Shown piece by piece: positions 8,947 to 18,700 of a stretch of 64,000 nucleotides of DNA. The translations under genes and the position numbers were made by a program. The first letter of the stretch is position 1. Every line of letters begins with the position of its first letter. Under the pieces are notes generated by a model that was not told the DNA's origin, did not search any database, and saw only the letters and a program-made list of their open reading frames with translations. Source of the stretch: Planctopirus ephydatiae (GTDB taxonomy: Bacteria > Planctomycetota > Planctomycetia > Planctomycetales > Planctomycetaceae); contig NZ_CP036299.1 of the NCBI RefSeq assembly GCF_007752345.1, positions 744,001-808,000 on the forward strand, given 5' to 3'.

Positions 8947-11295
8947 CTAGTCTTCGTTCTTCGCCAGGCTGCCTGAGGGGATCAGACCCAGTTGATGCAT
9001 GCGGCGGATGACTTCCCGTGCCATGGGGCCAGCCTCTTTGCCACCGCTTCCTCCATGTTCCAGCACCACCACAATGGCATATCGCGGCTGTGAGGCAGGA
9101 GCATAGCCGGCAAACCATGCATGATCAGCCACACCACTTCCTGCCTCGGCAGTCCCTGTCTTGCCGCAGATCTCGACTTCTTTCAGACGTACGGTCTTAT
9201 AGGCTGTCCCTTGAGCATCGTTCACCACTCGATACAACCCGTGACGAACCTCTTGCAGCGTCTGGGGAGTGAGTGCAGGCTTTCGGACGTTCGGGCGAGT
9301 GGTTTCTCCGGCAGTCTCCGCGAACGATGTCACCAGCAGGGGGCCTTGATCGGTCTTGAGCCGGGGAGTGAGGAGTTCTCCGCCGTTGGCAATGGCCGCC
9401 ATAAATCGAGCCATTTGCAAAGGCGTCACCTGCAGCCGCGATTGACCAATAGCCAGTCCCAACGTATCGCCGGGATACCACGGCTCACGGGCAGAATTCG
9501 TTTGGGGCGATGGCAGATGACCGGCCTGTTCAAAAGGGAGGTCAATTCCGGTCAGTTGGCCAAAGCCGAATTGTCGGGCTTGTTCGACGAGTGGGGTGGG
9601 CCCCAGCATGCGGGCCAGCTTGAAAAAGTAAACATTGCACGACTGGCAAAGAGCATCTGAGAGATCTGTCGAACCATGGCCAACGCCATAATGCCGGAAG
9701 ATGAGGCAGCGATCCCGCTGCGGTTGATCCAGATACCCGGCACACTCGATGGCAGCCTGCGCCTTCATGCCGGCTTCCAGACCAGCAATCGCTGTGAGAG
9801 GCTTAAAGGTCGAACCCGGTGCCAGTGCCATGCGTGTGACGCGCTGATAGAGCGGCCGCCGGACATCGCTCGTTAACTGAGCCCACTCAGTGGCTGAGGG
9901 GTTCGTCAGGACATTGGCGTCATAGCCTGGAGCACTTGCTGCGGCGATCACCTGGCCAGTGCGGACATCGATCACGACCACACTGCCACCCTGAGGTGTG
10001 GTCGATCGGGTGGGTTTGGTGACATTTTCCACATCATTCGTTGATGGGTCGCCTGGCGCATCGATCACATCGGGCAAGAGGGCTTGTTCCAGCAGAGCTT
10101 CGGCTGTGCGCTGAACTTCGACATCGAGCGACAGATACAGGTCGGCTCCGTGCCTTACTTCGCGCGTCATGACTTCTTCAACAATCTGCCCGCGTCGATC
10201 GAGTGTCAGCCGTTTCAAGCCTCTCAAGCCACGCAACTGAGCATCATAAGCCAGTTCGAGGCCACTGCGGCCCAAGGCGTCTCCCGTGCGATAATCGAGG
10301 GGATCACCTTGTGGCCACTGTTTGGCGCGTTCCAGTGCTTCTTCTTCGCGCAAAGGAGTACGCACACCGAGCAAATGGCTGGCCACCTGCCGGGCTGGAT
10401 AAGTGCGGTGATGGCGGACGCGAACTTCGAGCCCGGGGTATAACTCCGGGTGTGCCAGAATCTCATCGGCTGCCTCTTTGGGGAGCGTCTCGAGCACTCG
10501 CTGCGGTTCAAGTTCTTCGGCCAATATCAAAGGCCCGTTTTCTGCGCGAGGTGGTGGGGTGGTTAACTCTTGCTGAAACTCCTGCCATAACTTTTGGCCC
10601 CAGCCGAGCCACGCCGTCACAGCATGTGGTGAAGATTCTTCGGCAATTGATCGTGTTGGTTGTGCGGTCACTGGCTGCTGCTGAATCTGTTTCTCGAGCA
10701 CCGCCTGCTTCATCCGTTCGATACGGGTCTGCACACTCTGGCGTGCTTGATTGAGTTCTTCCGGCGTCACACCCGTGACATGGGCAATACGCTCCCACTG
10801 CTGACGGCGTTCATCGAGGAGCGTGGTGGTCATCGCAGCCACTTGCTTGTCATCACGTCGTTGCCGCCGCGATAACCGACTATTCGCCTGCCGTTTGAGC
10901 CAGTCCGGATGAGGCGGTTCTTCCAGCCATCGGTAGTGCACCCAGAGTTCGAAGTTCTCCTCATCGACCGCCAGTAGCGAGCCATCTGAAGCGAGAATGC
11001 GGCCATTGCGAGCGGGGATCTCGACGATCCGTGTGGTCGTGGCCTCAAAAACGTGAGTGAACTCTGCTTGACGATAGACCTGCAACTGCACGAGGCGATA
11101 GCCAATGGCCAACGAGGGGAGCAGGAACATCAGTAGTAACACTCTCAGCCGCTGGCTGGGATGATCCAGCCAGCCATAAGTCGGAGCCTCCGGCTCCAGC
11201 CACTGAGATTGAAGTGAATTCCGCATCACAAGTTTTGGCTCAAGAGTGAATCGAGCATTCAAAGAGTCTGTATTCGTCACCGCGATGGATGACAC
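8947..11295 (-). CDS. mrdA: Penicillin-binding protein 2 (peptidoglycan D,D-transpeptidase)
   Basis: This 782-residue protein is a class B PBP. It has one N-terminal membrane anchor (residues ~50-70, RVLLLMFLLPSLAIGYRLV), then a dimerisation domain, then a transpeptidase with all three catalytic motifs: S-x-x-K in PGSTFKPLTAIAG (~residue 493), S-x-N in CQSCNVYFF (~551) and KTG in CGKTGTAEAG (~711). It cross-links glycan peptides outside the membrane during elongation. It is ~150 residues longer than typical PBP2, mainly from a charged, Gln-rich insertion at ~110-245. It lies 8 nt downstream of fliR on the same strand and so is probably co-transcribed with the flagellar genes. Assignment to PBP2 rather than another class B PBP is likely, not proven. 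Confidence 0.9.
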   Translation of the reverse strand: MSSIAVTNTDSLNARFTLEPKLVMRNSLQSQWLEPEAPTYGWLDHPSQRLRVLLLMFLLPSLAIGYRLVQLQVYRQAEFTHVFEATTTRIVEIPARNGRILASDGSLLAVDEENFELWVHYRWLEEPPHPDWLKRQANSRLSRRQRRDDKQVAAMTTTLLDERRQQWERIAHVTGVTPEELNQARQSVQTRIERMKQAVLEKQIQQQPVTAQPTRSIAEESSPHAVTAWLGWGQKLWQEFQQELTTPPPRAENGPLILAEELEPQRVLETLPKEAADEILAHPELYPGLEVRVRHHRTYPARQVASHLLGVRTPLREEEALERAKQWPQGDPLDYRTGDALGRSGLELAYDAQLRGLRGLKRLTLDRRGQIVEEVMTREVRHGADLYLSLDVEVQRTAEALLEQALLPDVIDAPGDPSTNDVENVTKPTRSTTPQGGSVVVIDVRTGQVIAAASAPGYDANVLTNPSATEWAQLTSDVRRPLYQRVTRMALAPGSTFKPLTAIAGLEAGMKAQAAIECAGYLDQPQRDRCLIFRHYGVGHGSTDLSDALCQSCNVYFFKLARMLGPTPLVEQARQFGFGQLTGIDLPFEQAGHLPSPQTNSAREPWYPGDTLGLAIGQSRLQVTPLQMARFMAAIANGGELLTPRLKTDQGPLLVTSFAETAGETTRPNVRKPALTPQTLQEVRHGLYRVVNDAQGTAYKTVRLKEVEICGKTGTAEAGSGVADHAWFAGYAPASQPRYAIVVVLEHGGSGGKEAGPMAREVIRRMHQLGLIPSGSLAKNED

Positions 11296-11303
11296 CTGAC
11301 CTG

Positions 11304-12308
11304 TTAACCGGAGGGTGGCATCGTGATGACTTCAGGCAGGGAGAGTCCTTGCCTTAAGACGACAAAGGTTTCCTGAAAGGCATTCACGATGACAGCCGGC
11401 GAGGTACTGAAAAGTGTGATCAGCAGGAGCAGGCTCACCATGGCCTTGAGTGAGAACCCGACGGCCTGAATATTGATTTGCGGAACGGTATGGCTCAAAA
11501 AACCAATGGCGGCATCGACCAGGCACATCACGAGCATGATGGGTGCGGCAAAGCGAATTGCCAGCGAGAACGAGGCCTGCATCAGATTGTTTAGCAGTTC
11601 CACAGTCCCCGGCTCCCAGAAGGCCCGTCCCACCGGGATCGACTGAAAACTCTCGACCATCGATTTCAGCATGATGAGATGCCCGCCCAGTGGTTCAAGC
11701 ACCAGAAAGATGACTGTCCCCAGCCAGAAGAGGAGTTGCCCACTTTGCGAGGCATTCATCTGCAAGTCTGGGTTAAAGACTTCACCGAGTCCGAACCCTC
11801 CCTGCTGATCAATGATCTGCCCTGCCATCTGCAGACCAGCCAGCACCATCTGCACACCCAACCCTAGAAACAAGCCGATCACCAGTTCTCCCAGAAGCAC
11901 CAGCACGAGTTGACCCAGGTTTTCTGGAGGTGTGGGAAGTGCTGAGTATTCCTCGGCTGTCATGACTCGATCATCAGGCGTGGAAAGCTCGGCAGATGCC
12001 GGTGTGTTTGATGATTTTGCGAGAAACCGCTCAGCCAGTGCCGGGGGGATTTCGTCGCTGGTTAATCGCTGATCCTGGTTGCCATCTCGCAGCGAAAACC
12101 CTTGAGCTGCCTGATGGCCGATGGACGGTGTCACCAGCAGTGCCAGTACAAAAACCAGCAGCACGCGGATATTCGTGGGCACGGCAGGGGCCCCAAAGAT
12201 CGGGCCTGTCAATGCGAGGCCTGAGAGCCTGACCAGCACCAGCAGAAAGATCTGGAACTGAAAAGTGGCTTCGGTCAGCAGCCATTCTGTCCAGGGCAAG
12301 GCCGGCAT
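11304..12308 (-). CDS. fliR: Flagellar export-gate protein FliR with EF-hand-like insertion
   Basis: FliR is a membrane component of the flagellar type III export gate. The 334-residue protein has the expected hydrophobic spans (residues ~18-40, 46-64, 132-158, ~195-220, then two C-terminal spans) and the conserved GQIIDQQGGFGLGEVFNPD segment. Usual length is ~260; the excess lies in the loop after span two. There a canonical EF-hand calcium loop, DGNQDQRLTSDE (residues 75-86), is followed 34 residues later by a degenerate one, STPDDRVMTAEE (109-120). Calcium binding is inferred. The gene sits 65 nt after fliQ and 8 nt before PBP2. FlhB, which often follows fliR, is not here. Confidence 0.93.
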   Translation of the reverse strand: MPALPWTEWLLTEATFQFQIFLLVLVRLSGLALTGPIFGAPAVPTNIRVLLVFVLALLVTPSIGHQAAQGFSLRDGNQDQRLTSDEIPPALAERFLAKSSNTPASAELSTPDDRVMTAEEYSALPTPPENLGQLVLVLLGELVIGLFLGLGVQMVLAGLQMAGQIIDQQGGFGLGEVFNPDLQMNASQSGQLLFWLGTVIFLVLEPLGGHLIMLKSMVESFQSIPVGRAFWEPGTVELLNNLMQASFSLAIRFAAPIMLVMCLVDAAIGFLSHTVPQINIQAVGFSLKAMVSLLLLITLFSTSPAVIVNAFQETFVVLRQGLSLPEVITMPPSG

Positions 12309-12373
12309 GGAGCGAAATCTACTTTCGGCAAGGTGCGTTGGAGGTTGTCAGGAAGATTCCAATGGCCTGGTTT

Positions 12374-12649
12374 TCATTCGTTCGCCAGACGTTCGGGAAT
12401 GCTGGAGTACAAATCGAGGGCATAACTGTCCATCAGGCTCATTGACCAGGGCAGCGTTAATAAGGCGACCAGCAGCATGATCACCAGCTTCGGAACAAAG
12501 CTCAGCGTCTGCTCCTGAAGCTGTGTCACGGCCTGTGCCAGACTGATGATCAAGCCGACCAGCATCGCCGACATCAGGCTGGGCAGGCAGACCATCAGCG
12601 CGACGACGACCGCATTCCGGCAGAGTTCAAGAGCAGTATCAGACGTCAT
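12374..12649 (-). CDS. fliQ: Flagellar export-gate protein FliQ
   Basis: The 91-residue protein has the standard FliQ size and two membrane hairpin spans (residues ~13-38 and ~52-72). The conserved loop LAQAVTQLQEQTLSFVPK lies between them. FliQ assembles with FliP and FliR into the helical gate through which flagellar subunits pass. It sits between fliP (63 nt) and fliR (65 nt) on the minus strand in the classical P-Q-R order. Confidence 0.96.
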   Translation of the reverse strand: MTSDTALELCRNAVVVALMVCLPSLMSAMLVGLIISLAQAVTQLQEQTLSFVPKLVIMLLVALLTLPWSMSLMDSYALDLYSSIPERLANE

Positions 12650-12712
12650 GGGAGTCAGGCGTTCATACAGGTTGAAGAAGGGTGGTAATGAACTGGTGAT
12701 GCAACGTGTGCG

Positions 12713-13732
12713 CTATCCGGAGGGTCTGACACTTTCGAGCAGCATGCCAACGGTGAGAAACCAGCCATCAATCATCACAAAGAGAAGTAGCTTGAACGGG
12801 AGAGAAATCAATACAGGGGGGAGCATCATCATCCCCATGCTGATCAGAATGGAGGAAATGACCATGTCGATAATCAGAAACGGCAGATAGATCTGAAACG
12901 CTATGAGAAAGCTGACTTTTAACTCACTGAGAATGTAGGCGGGTAACAATGCCACCAGTGGCACGTCTTCGTAGGTGGTGGGTTCTTTCCAGGTGCTCAG
13001 AGCCGGGCTGTCTTTGGGTGGCCGCATGAAGTCGATAAACATCCAGACCGAATCACTGCTGCCTGTGCGGTCAATCTGTTCGGCCATAAAGCGGCGGATC
13101 GGCACTAAGGTGCGATTGAACGCTGTCCACTCATCAATCGCTGCCTCACCGGCACGAGGTGCGGTGTAGGGCCTGATGCCCGCTTCATAGGCCTCTTGCC
13201 AGATAGGTGCCATCACGAGAAATGTGAGAAACAGACAGAGCGAAGTAATCACCTGATTGGGAGGCAACTGCTGTGTTCCCAGTGCCTGCCGTAACAAACC
13301 GAGCACAATCACAAAGCGAATGAAGCAGGTCGTCATCATGAGAATGCTGGGTGCCAGAGTGAGCACTGTCAGCAGGAACATGATCTTGAGTGTATTCGAC
13401 AACCCGCTCCGTGATGTGAGATTTGAGGCGTCCAGTCCGGCAGGTAAGGCTGGTGCAGCCAAGCCTGGAGGGAATGCGAGCGTGCTGTTTTCACCACCGT
13501 TGAAATCGGTGGGGGCATTACCTTCGGCACCAGTTCTTACGAGTGCCGGGCTCGACAACTGCACTGGCGCAACAGCCGGACGGAGATCATTTGTCGCATT
13601 GGGCCGGTTGGAACGGATGACGCCAGGTGCATCTTCCTTCAGTACGGCTTGAGCCATGCCGGGAGAAATGAGTATTCCCAGCCAGCAACTGCCAAGAGCC
13701 ACCAGTGAAATTGCCAGGTAGTGCAGTTTCAT
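12713..13732 (-). CDS. fliP: Flagellar export-gate protein FliP with long N-terminal periplasmic region
   Basis: Translation from the ATG at 13732 gives 339 residues; this ATG overlaps the fliO stop as ATGA, which implies coupled translation. A signal peptide comes first ([20 protein letters not shown]). Then there is a ~90-residue Pro/Ala/Asn-rich linker and the FliP core beginning near residue 105. The hallmark [20 protein letters not shown] is followed by PPNQVI. Later comes a periplasmic domain with [20 protein letters not shown] and the last spans. FliP is normally ~245 residues, so both the linker and a segment around [18 protein letters not shown] are expanded. It forms the export pore with FliQ and FliR. 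Confidence 0.95.
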   Translation of the reverse strand: MKLHYLAISLVALGSCWLGILISPGMAQAVLKEDAPGVIRSNRPNATNDLRPAVAPVQLSSPALVRTGAEGNAPTDFNGGENSTLAFPPGLAAPALPAGLDASNLTSRSGLSNTLKIMFLLTVLTLAPSILMMTTCFIRFVIVLGLLRQALGTQQLPPNQVITSLCLFLTFLVMAPIWQEAYEAGIRPYTAPRAGEAAIDEWTAFNRTLVPIRRFMAEQIDRTGSSDSVWMFIDFMRPPKDSPALSTWKEPTTYEDVPLVALLPAYILSELKVSFLIAFQIYLPFLIIDMVISSILISMGMMMLPPVLISLPFKLLLFVMIDGWFLTVGMLLESVRPSG

Positions 13733-14481
13733 GAGCTGACCTTTCGCTCGAAGAACTGCTGGAATGATTTCGTCACCTGAACTTCCGGTCGATTGGTCTT
13801 GCAAGCACCGACGAGGACATCGACTTCAATTGGTTCCGTGATTTCGGCCAGTGTTCGGGCCCCATCCGGACCCAAGCCCACTACCAGCACTCGCGTTCCG
13901 ACACGAATCAACTGCAGTGATGTTCGCGGGTCGAGTGGACGCCTTCCCAGTACCTGCACGACAGATTCGGGCAAGGGTTGCACGGCCCCCGGGATATGTC
14001 GCTTCAACCAGGGAAGTGTGGCTCCGGCCGTAGCAAGGACCACCACGAGAACACCCACTGTCCACCATAATGAACTGGATGAAACCTGCCGATGCGACTG
14101 ACCAGTGCCAGTTTTGGCACTTCCACGCGAGGGCAACGCCTTTCCGGAGAGTGAGAGCCCTGACTCAGTATCTGCCGTGGCAACTTGCCCAAGCGTTCCA
14201 GGTGCTGGCCGAAAAGTCGCTGGTTCAACTCCTTCGCCGGGCTTTGGTGGGGGTGAAGCTCGTTGCGGTTCGCCCAAAGGGACTGCCGCATCGTAGGGCC
14301 AGGAGGGGCGATCATTCCGCTGTTCTTGAGCTTGCGAGTGAGACGGGGTCATCGACAAAAGAGACAATGTCGCCACCAGAATACATCTGCAGAGCTGCAC
14401 CATAAGCAGGTGCTGCCGCGTCTGAGAGCGATTGAAGGAAAGTGTTCGACGCATGGCGTCTCCCGGGAAAGGATCAGCCAT
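13729..14481 (-). CDS. fliO: Flagellar biosynthesis protein FliO
   Basis: The 250-residue frame encodes an N-terminal signal or anchor (around [19 protein letters not shown]), a Pro/Gln/Ser-rich linker, a central membrane span (residues ~135-157, [19 protein letters not shown]) and the FliO cytoplasmic domain ([33 protein letters not shown]). FliO helps assemble the FliP ring. The ATG at 14481 overlaps fliN by 8 nt; an alternative ATG at 14454 (MRRTLSF) would remove the overlap. Position between fliN and fliP supports the call, which rests on the short conserved domain. Confidence 0.88.
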   Translation of the reverse strand: MADPFPGDAMRRTLSFNRSQTRQHLLMVQLCRCILVATLSLLSMTPSHSQAQEQRNDRPSWPYDAAVPLGEPQRASPPPKPGEGVEPATFRPAPGTLGQVATADTESGLSLSGKALPSRGSAKTGTGQSHRQVSSSSLWWTVGVLVVVLATAGATLPWLKRHIPGAVQPLPESVVQVLGRRPLDPRTSLQLIRVGTRVLVVGLGPDGARTLAEITEPIEVDVLVGACKTNRPEVQVTKSFQQFFERKVSS

Positions 14482-15055
14482 CCTGTGTCAGAATTTCGGC
14501 AATACGTACACAGAAGTTATCATTCAGCACGAGGACTTCGCCTCGGGCCAGCAACTTGCCATTCACAAGAATATCGACAGGATCGCCTGCGAGTTTATCC
14601 AGAGGAACCACAGCGCCTTCTCGCAACTGCATCACTTCATCGATAAGAAGTTCTGTTCGGCCCAGTTCAATGCGGATATCCAGTTCGACATCCTGCAGTG
14701 CATCGAGTGGAAAGACAGGTGCTGCAGCACGTGTGGGAAACGGTGTACCAAATTCTTCAAATTCGAAGGGTGCCGGTGCTTCGCCCGGAGGTAAACCTCG
14801 CATATTGCGAGGGGGCAGATCTTCCGAAAGTGCTGCCGCCAATTGTTGCTCGGCTTGCCTGAGCGATTGTTCTGCCGATGTGTTTCTTGATGCGGGTTGA
14901 TGAGCCTGGCGTGGACTGGCTCCAGCAGGAGAAGCAGCACCGCCGGGTGGGCCAAAGAGACCGGCTGACGCACCTCCCGCACCTTCCCCGCGAGCCGCCT
15001 GCATGAGGGCTTCAATTTCTTCGGGGCTGAGGAGATCGCTCATATCGTCAGACAC
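14474..15055 (-). CDS. fliN: Flagellar motor switch protein FliN
   Basis: The 193-residue protein starts with [20 protein letters not shown], the short helix typical of FliN/FliM N-termini. A ~90-residue Ala/Pro/Gln-rich linker follows, then a C-terminal SpoA domain: [20 protein letters not shown], then [20 protein letters not shown] and NDNFCVRI. FliN forms the lower C-ring of the rotor and helps dock export cargo. It is the first visible gene of the minus-strand flagellar run. Intergenic space of 172 nt upstream, facing a divergent gene, probably holds the promoter. Confidence 0.95.
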   Translation of the reverse strand: MSDDMSDLLSPEEIEALMQAARGEGAGGASAGLFGPPGGAASPAGASPRQAHQPASRNTSAEQSLRQAEQQLAAALSEDLPPRNMRGLPPGEAPAPFEFEEFGTPFPTRAAAPVFPLDALQDVELDIRIELGRTELLIDEVMQLREGAVVPLDKLAGDPVDILVNGKLLARGEVLVLNDNFCVRIAEILTQDG

Positions 15056-15227
15056 GGTGTTCGGACATCCTTTTCGCGAACAAAGGCTGAGTTATCATTC
15101 ATGGACTGTCGAAGCTCATCGGACAGGTCATCCCGCCTGAAGATGGACTTCCGGCAGGATCTGCCGATCCATGCTGCCATGGTGGTGTAATCGGGATTCT
15201 CGAATCGGTCAATAAGAGGTTACAGCC

Positions 15228-15794
15228 GTGAACTTGCGATTCTCTCTCGACGAACCCGAATCGTTTGGCTCATTACCTCGCCAGCTCGAAGCGGCCCGAA
15301 CGGTCGCAAAGCTCGGGCTCGCTCAGATTTTCAAAGAGTTCACACCCGTTCTCGCAGGGACGATTCCCCTGGCGATCGATCTCCCGGAAAGTGATCTCGA
15401 CATTCTGTGCTTTGCACCCGATTTAAGAATCTTTGCAGCACATTGCCAGAAACTGGCACCAAAACTGACGGACTACCGCGAACGTCAGATGGTACTTCGC
15501 GGCATCCCGTCGTTCGTCGAAAGTGGCCGATTTGAAAACTTTGAACTGGAAATCTTCGCTCAGCCAGTCCCTGTTCCTGAGCAATGGGGCTATCGTCACC
15601 TGCTCATCGAAGCGAGGTTACTAAAACTCGTTGGAGAACCATTGCGTTTGCGAATTATTGAACTCAAACAGGCAGGTCTGAAAACAGAACCTGCCTTTGC
15701 TCATTGCCTGCAATTACCCGGGGATCCCTATGCAGCACTCTTAGAACTTGAAACGCTAGATGATGAACAACTCCGTGAGCTGATCGAGCATTGA
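15228..15794 (+). CDS. DUF4269 family protein (nucleotidyltransferase-like)
   Basis: The 188-residue protein begins at GTG 15228, with AAGAGG a few bases upstream. It matches the DUF4269 pattern: AGTIPLAIDLPESDLDILCF near residues 43-62 places Asp residues as in the GT/nucleotidyltransferase palm (SDLDI). A later QWGYRHLLIEARLLKLVG segment follows. The biochemical role is unknown, though a minimal nucleotidyltransferase fold is likely. Its stop lies only 3 nt from the convergent stop of the next gene, with no room for a separate terminator. Confidence 0.82.
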   Translation: MNLRFSLDEPESFGSLPRQLEAARTVAKLGLAQIFKEFTPVLAGTIPLAIDLPESDLDILCFAPDLRIFAAHCQKLAPKLTDYRERQMVLRGIPSFVESGRFENFELEIFAQPVPVPEQWGYRHLLIEARLLKLVGEPLRLRIIELKQAGLKTEPAFAHCLQLPGDPYAALLELETLDDEQLRELIEH

Positions 15795-15797
15795 TGC

Positions 15798-18700
15798 TCA
15801 CTTTGAAGCTGATTTCGCAGCGGAAGGATCTTTGAACTCAGGAGTCGCACTGCGCAGGTTGTTGCGATACGTCTCCAGAGGTTGTAACAACATGCGATCC
15901 AGCCCCTGCAGGCGTTTTTCGCAATCGGCATGATCGGCAGCCCCAGCCATAGCCAGTTGATCGAGCGTTTCTTTCCCTCGCCGGGCCACGAGCAGGCAGG
16001 CATCGATATCCCGCAACGTGAGCCGGATCGACTTGAGTGTCTGGGATGTCCGCAGGTTCCATCGATTGCGCATCGTATGCATCAGGCTTAAGATCAGGTC
16101 ATAGCGTGCCGCGTCGTCCACAATCGTTTCGGGATGATCGAGTACCATTTCCAGTGCCACTTGCACATTGCGTACAGAGCTGTCAAAGCCCGGTGCAAAG
16201 TAGACGAGATGGAGTCGATGACGCAGTTCTTCGGCCCGGGCCTTTTTCCCGCTGCGATGCAATAACTCGGCCACTTCCTGATGAATGAATGGCGACAGGA
16301 GGGGATCGTAGGCTTCTTCAAACTTCATTAGTTCGGGGACTTCAGCCCCAGGATTGGTCGAACGAATCGCCTCTCCCAGATGTTCGAAGTAATCTTTCCG
16401 GCGGGCATAATCGGGGAGCATCCCCCCTTTTAGAGCCTGAGCCGTAGCCAGACGCACGGTCGCGACCGGTGGCTTACCCAGGCGTTCCTTGATGACTTTG
16501 CGATATTCCCACCACCACGCTTCCGGGTGATCGTTAATGAGATGCCTCTGGGCGACGATCTCTTCGAGTCGACGAACCAGATCGGGATCTTCACCATCAA
16601 ACCCCATTCCTTCCATCAGCAGGCTCAGCCTTCGATAGACCACAGGAGGTGGTTCTTCACCCGAATCGGGATCCACAGGGATTGGCAAAGGGGGATAAAC
16701 CGGTTCCGTTGAACGCGGAGCACTTAACAGAGCCTGTGTCTGCTGCAGCTTGGCTCCCCAGCGCATCGTTTCGATGGGTGTCTGCCAGGCCAGATGATTG
16801 GAACGGATTGTGTTCGCCCGGGCATGTCGGAGGTGAATTTTGGAGTCTGTACCATCGAGTTCACCCAGAGCCGCATCATCGACGAGGGAAAGTCCAGCCA
16901 GCATGGACCAGTCCCAGCCCGCCTGAGCCAGAATTCGCCGCATTTGTGGCGATTTGATGCGCGAGAGGAGCCCTTCGCGCACCAATCCTTTGGAAGAATT
17001 GGTGGCGATCCAGACAGCCTCTCCGGGAATGCCGGTCTGCACGAGAGTCACTTCGCGGAAGACCGATCGAAGCGTGCGGGAAACATCCACCAGCACCTGT
17101 GGGCCATAATCGACACATTCGAAACGCTGGCAGAAGATGCCATCCTCTGTGAGCCGGTCAGCGCATTGCAGATAATGTTCTCGTGTCAGACTGGCAGCAC
17201 CACGATCGGTCGATGAGAGCAGCGGAGCCGAAATCACGACGTCAAAGCGATCCTGCAGGCTCGATATTCCCCAGACCGGGTCCACCCCGTGAATCTCGAA
17301 TCGCTCGTCAATCTCTGCACCGAGAGCGCGCACCACGTTGGATTGCACCGCATGGAGACCACTGGCATCTCCTTCCAGACATGTCACCTGCAAAACGGGC
17401 AGGTCGGATAACGTGACGAGTGGCAAACCAGACCCAGCTCCCAGGAGCAGGACGTGCCGGGCTTCGTGATGCAGTGCCAGAGGTAACGTTGTCAGAATCA
17501 GTTCCGGGACAGCCTGGGGAACGACACTGGGATCGCGGCTCACGGGTGGCAGCGGCAGCCCATTAACACGCGTAACTTCTTCCAGAAATTTTGTACGCCA
17601 GCGAACCATCGTCCCATTCTCGGCATGCTCGACCTCGACCAGACGACTGTCATCGAGCGCTGTGAGCATGTCCGAAGAAAAGCCGGCATGCCAGGCCACT
17701 GAAGCCGATGTTGAGAAGAGGGCGCGGGAGTTCCATGCTGATGATTCGCGACTGACAGACCAGGGGAGCGTGGCCAACAGGCCTGCACCCACGACGATCG
17801 AAAACAGCGAAGCCATGCGTGTCGATAAGGCCAGATGACCCGATTGCATCGCGAAAGATGAAGGCGACACAGCGTGCGTTTGGTGGCTGCTTGAGGTGAC
17901 CTCATTCGCAGCAATCGTTTTCCCAAACAGAGGGGACATCCAGCCAGTCAGCATGCGAGGATTGAGTACCAGTGGCATCACAGAGACTGCCGCCAGGGCC
18001 CAACTGCAGGCCAGGAGCAAGCTGGGTGGAGTCAACACGAAGCGACCCATCCATTGTGCAGCCAGCCAGCCAGTGGCAGACAACATGAGGCAGAGCATCG
18101 TCATGGAACCCGAACGCCGTGTGGTGGCACAGCCGATGAGCCAGCCGACAGGCCAAACCATGAGCATCACAAACAAAATGCGAATCAACCAGACACCGGG
18201 GGACCAGCTCACTGTCGCATTTGTCCACAGGAGCAGTTCTGTCAGAGCGGGAAGCAACAACAAATTCAGGGCGATCGCGACGACACCTATCCAGATCATG
18301 GCACTGGTCGATATGTCGACTGGTTTTTGATGTTCACGTGCGGCAGCCAGATCTGTCCTGTCTGCCATCCGGCTTCGGCGGGAATTCATAAAAGCCGAAA
18401 GAGCCCAGCCACAGATTCCCCCCAGAGCCAACCCGGTCATGACGAACGTGCCGGTGGGCATGCGGTCGTTCACCAGTCGTTCCATTCCCCAGGCGATACT
18501 TCCCGCAAGAATAGCAGCCATCAGTAAGAGGCTGTGACTGATCCAGCTTGTCTCCAGCAGATTATCTGTGGTTCGGCGGCTGGTATGACGTTGTGCCTGA
18601 GTTGTTTCGTTGATCTCTGCTTCCAGGCTCATCCAGTAGCGAATGGCAGGCATGCCAGTCGCCAGCCCTGCCAATCCCAACAGAATAGACGGAGACGCGC

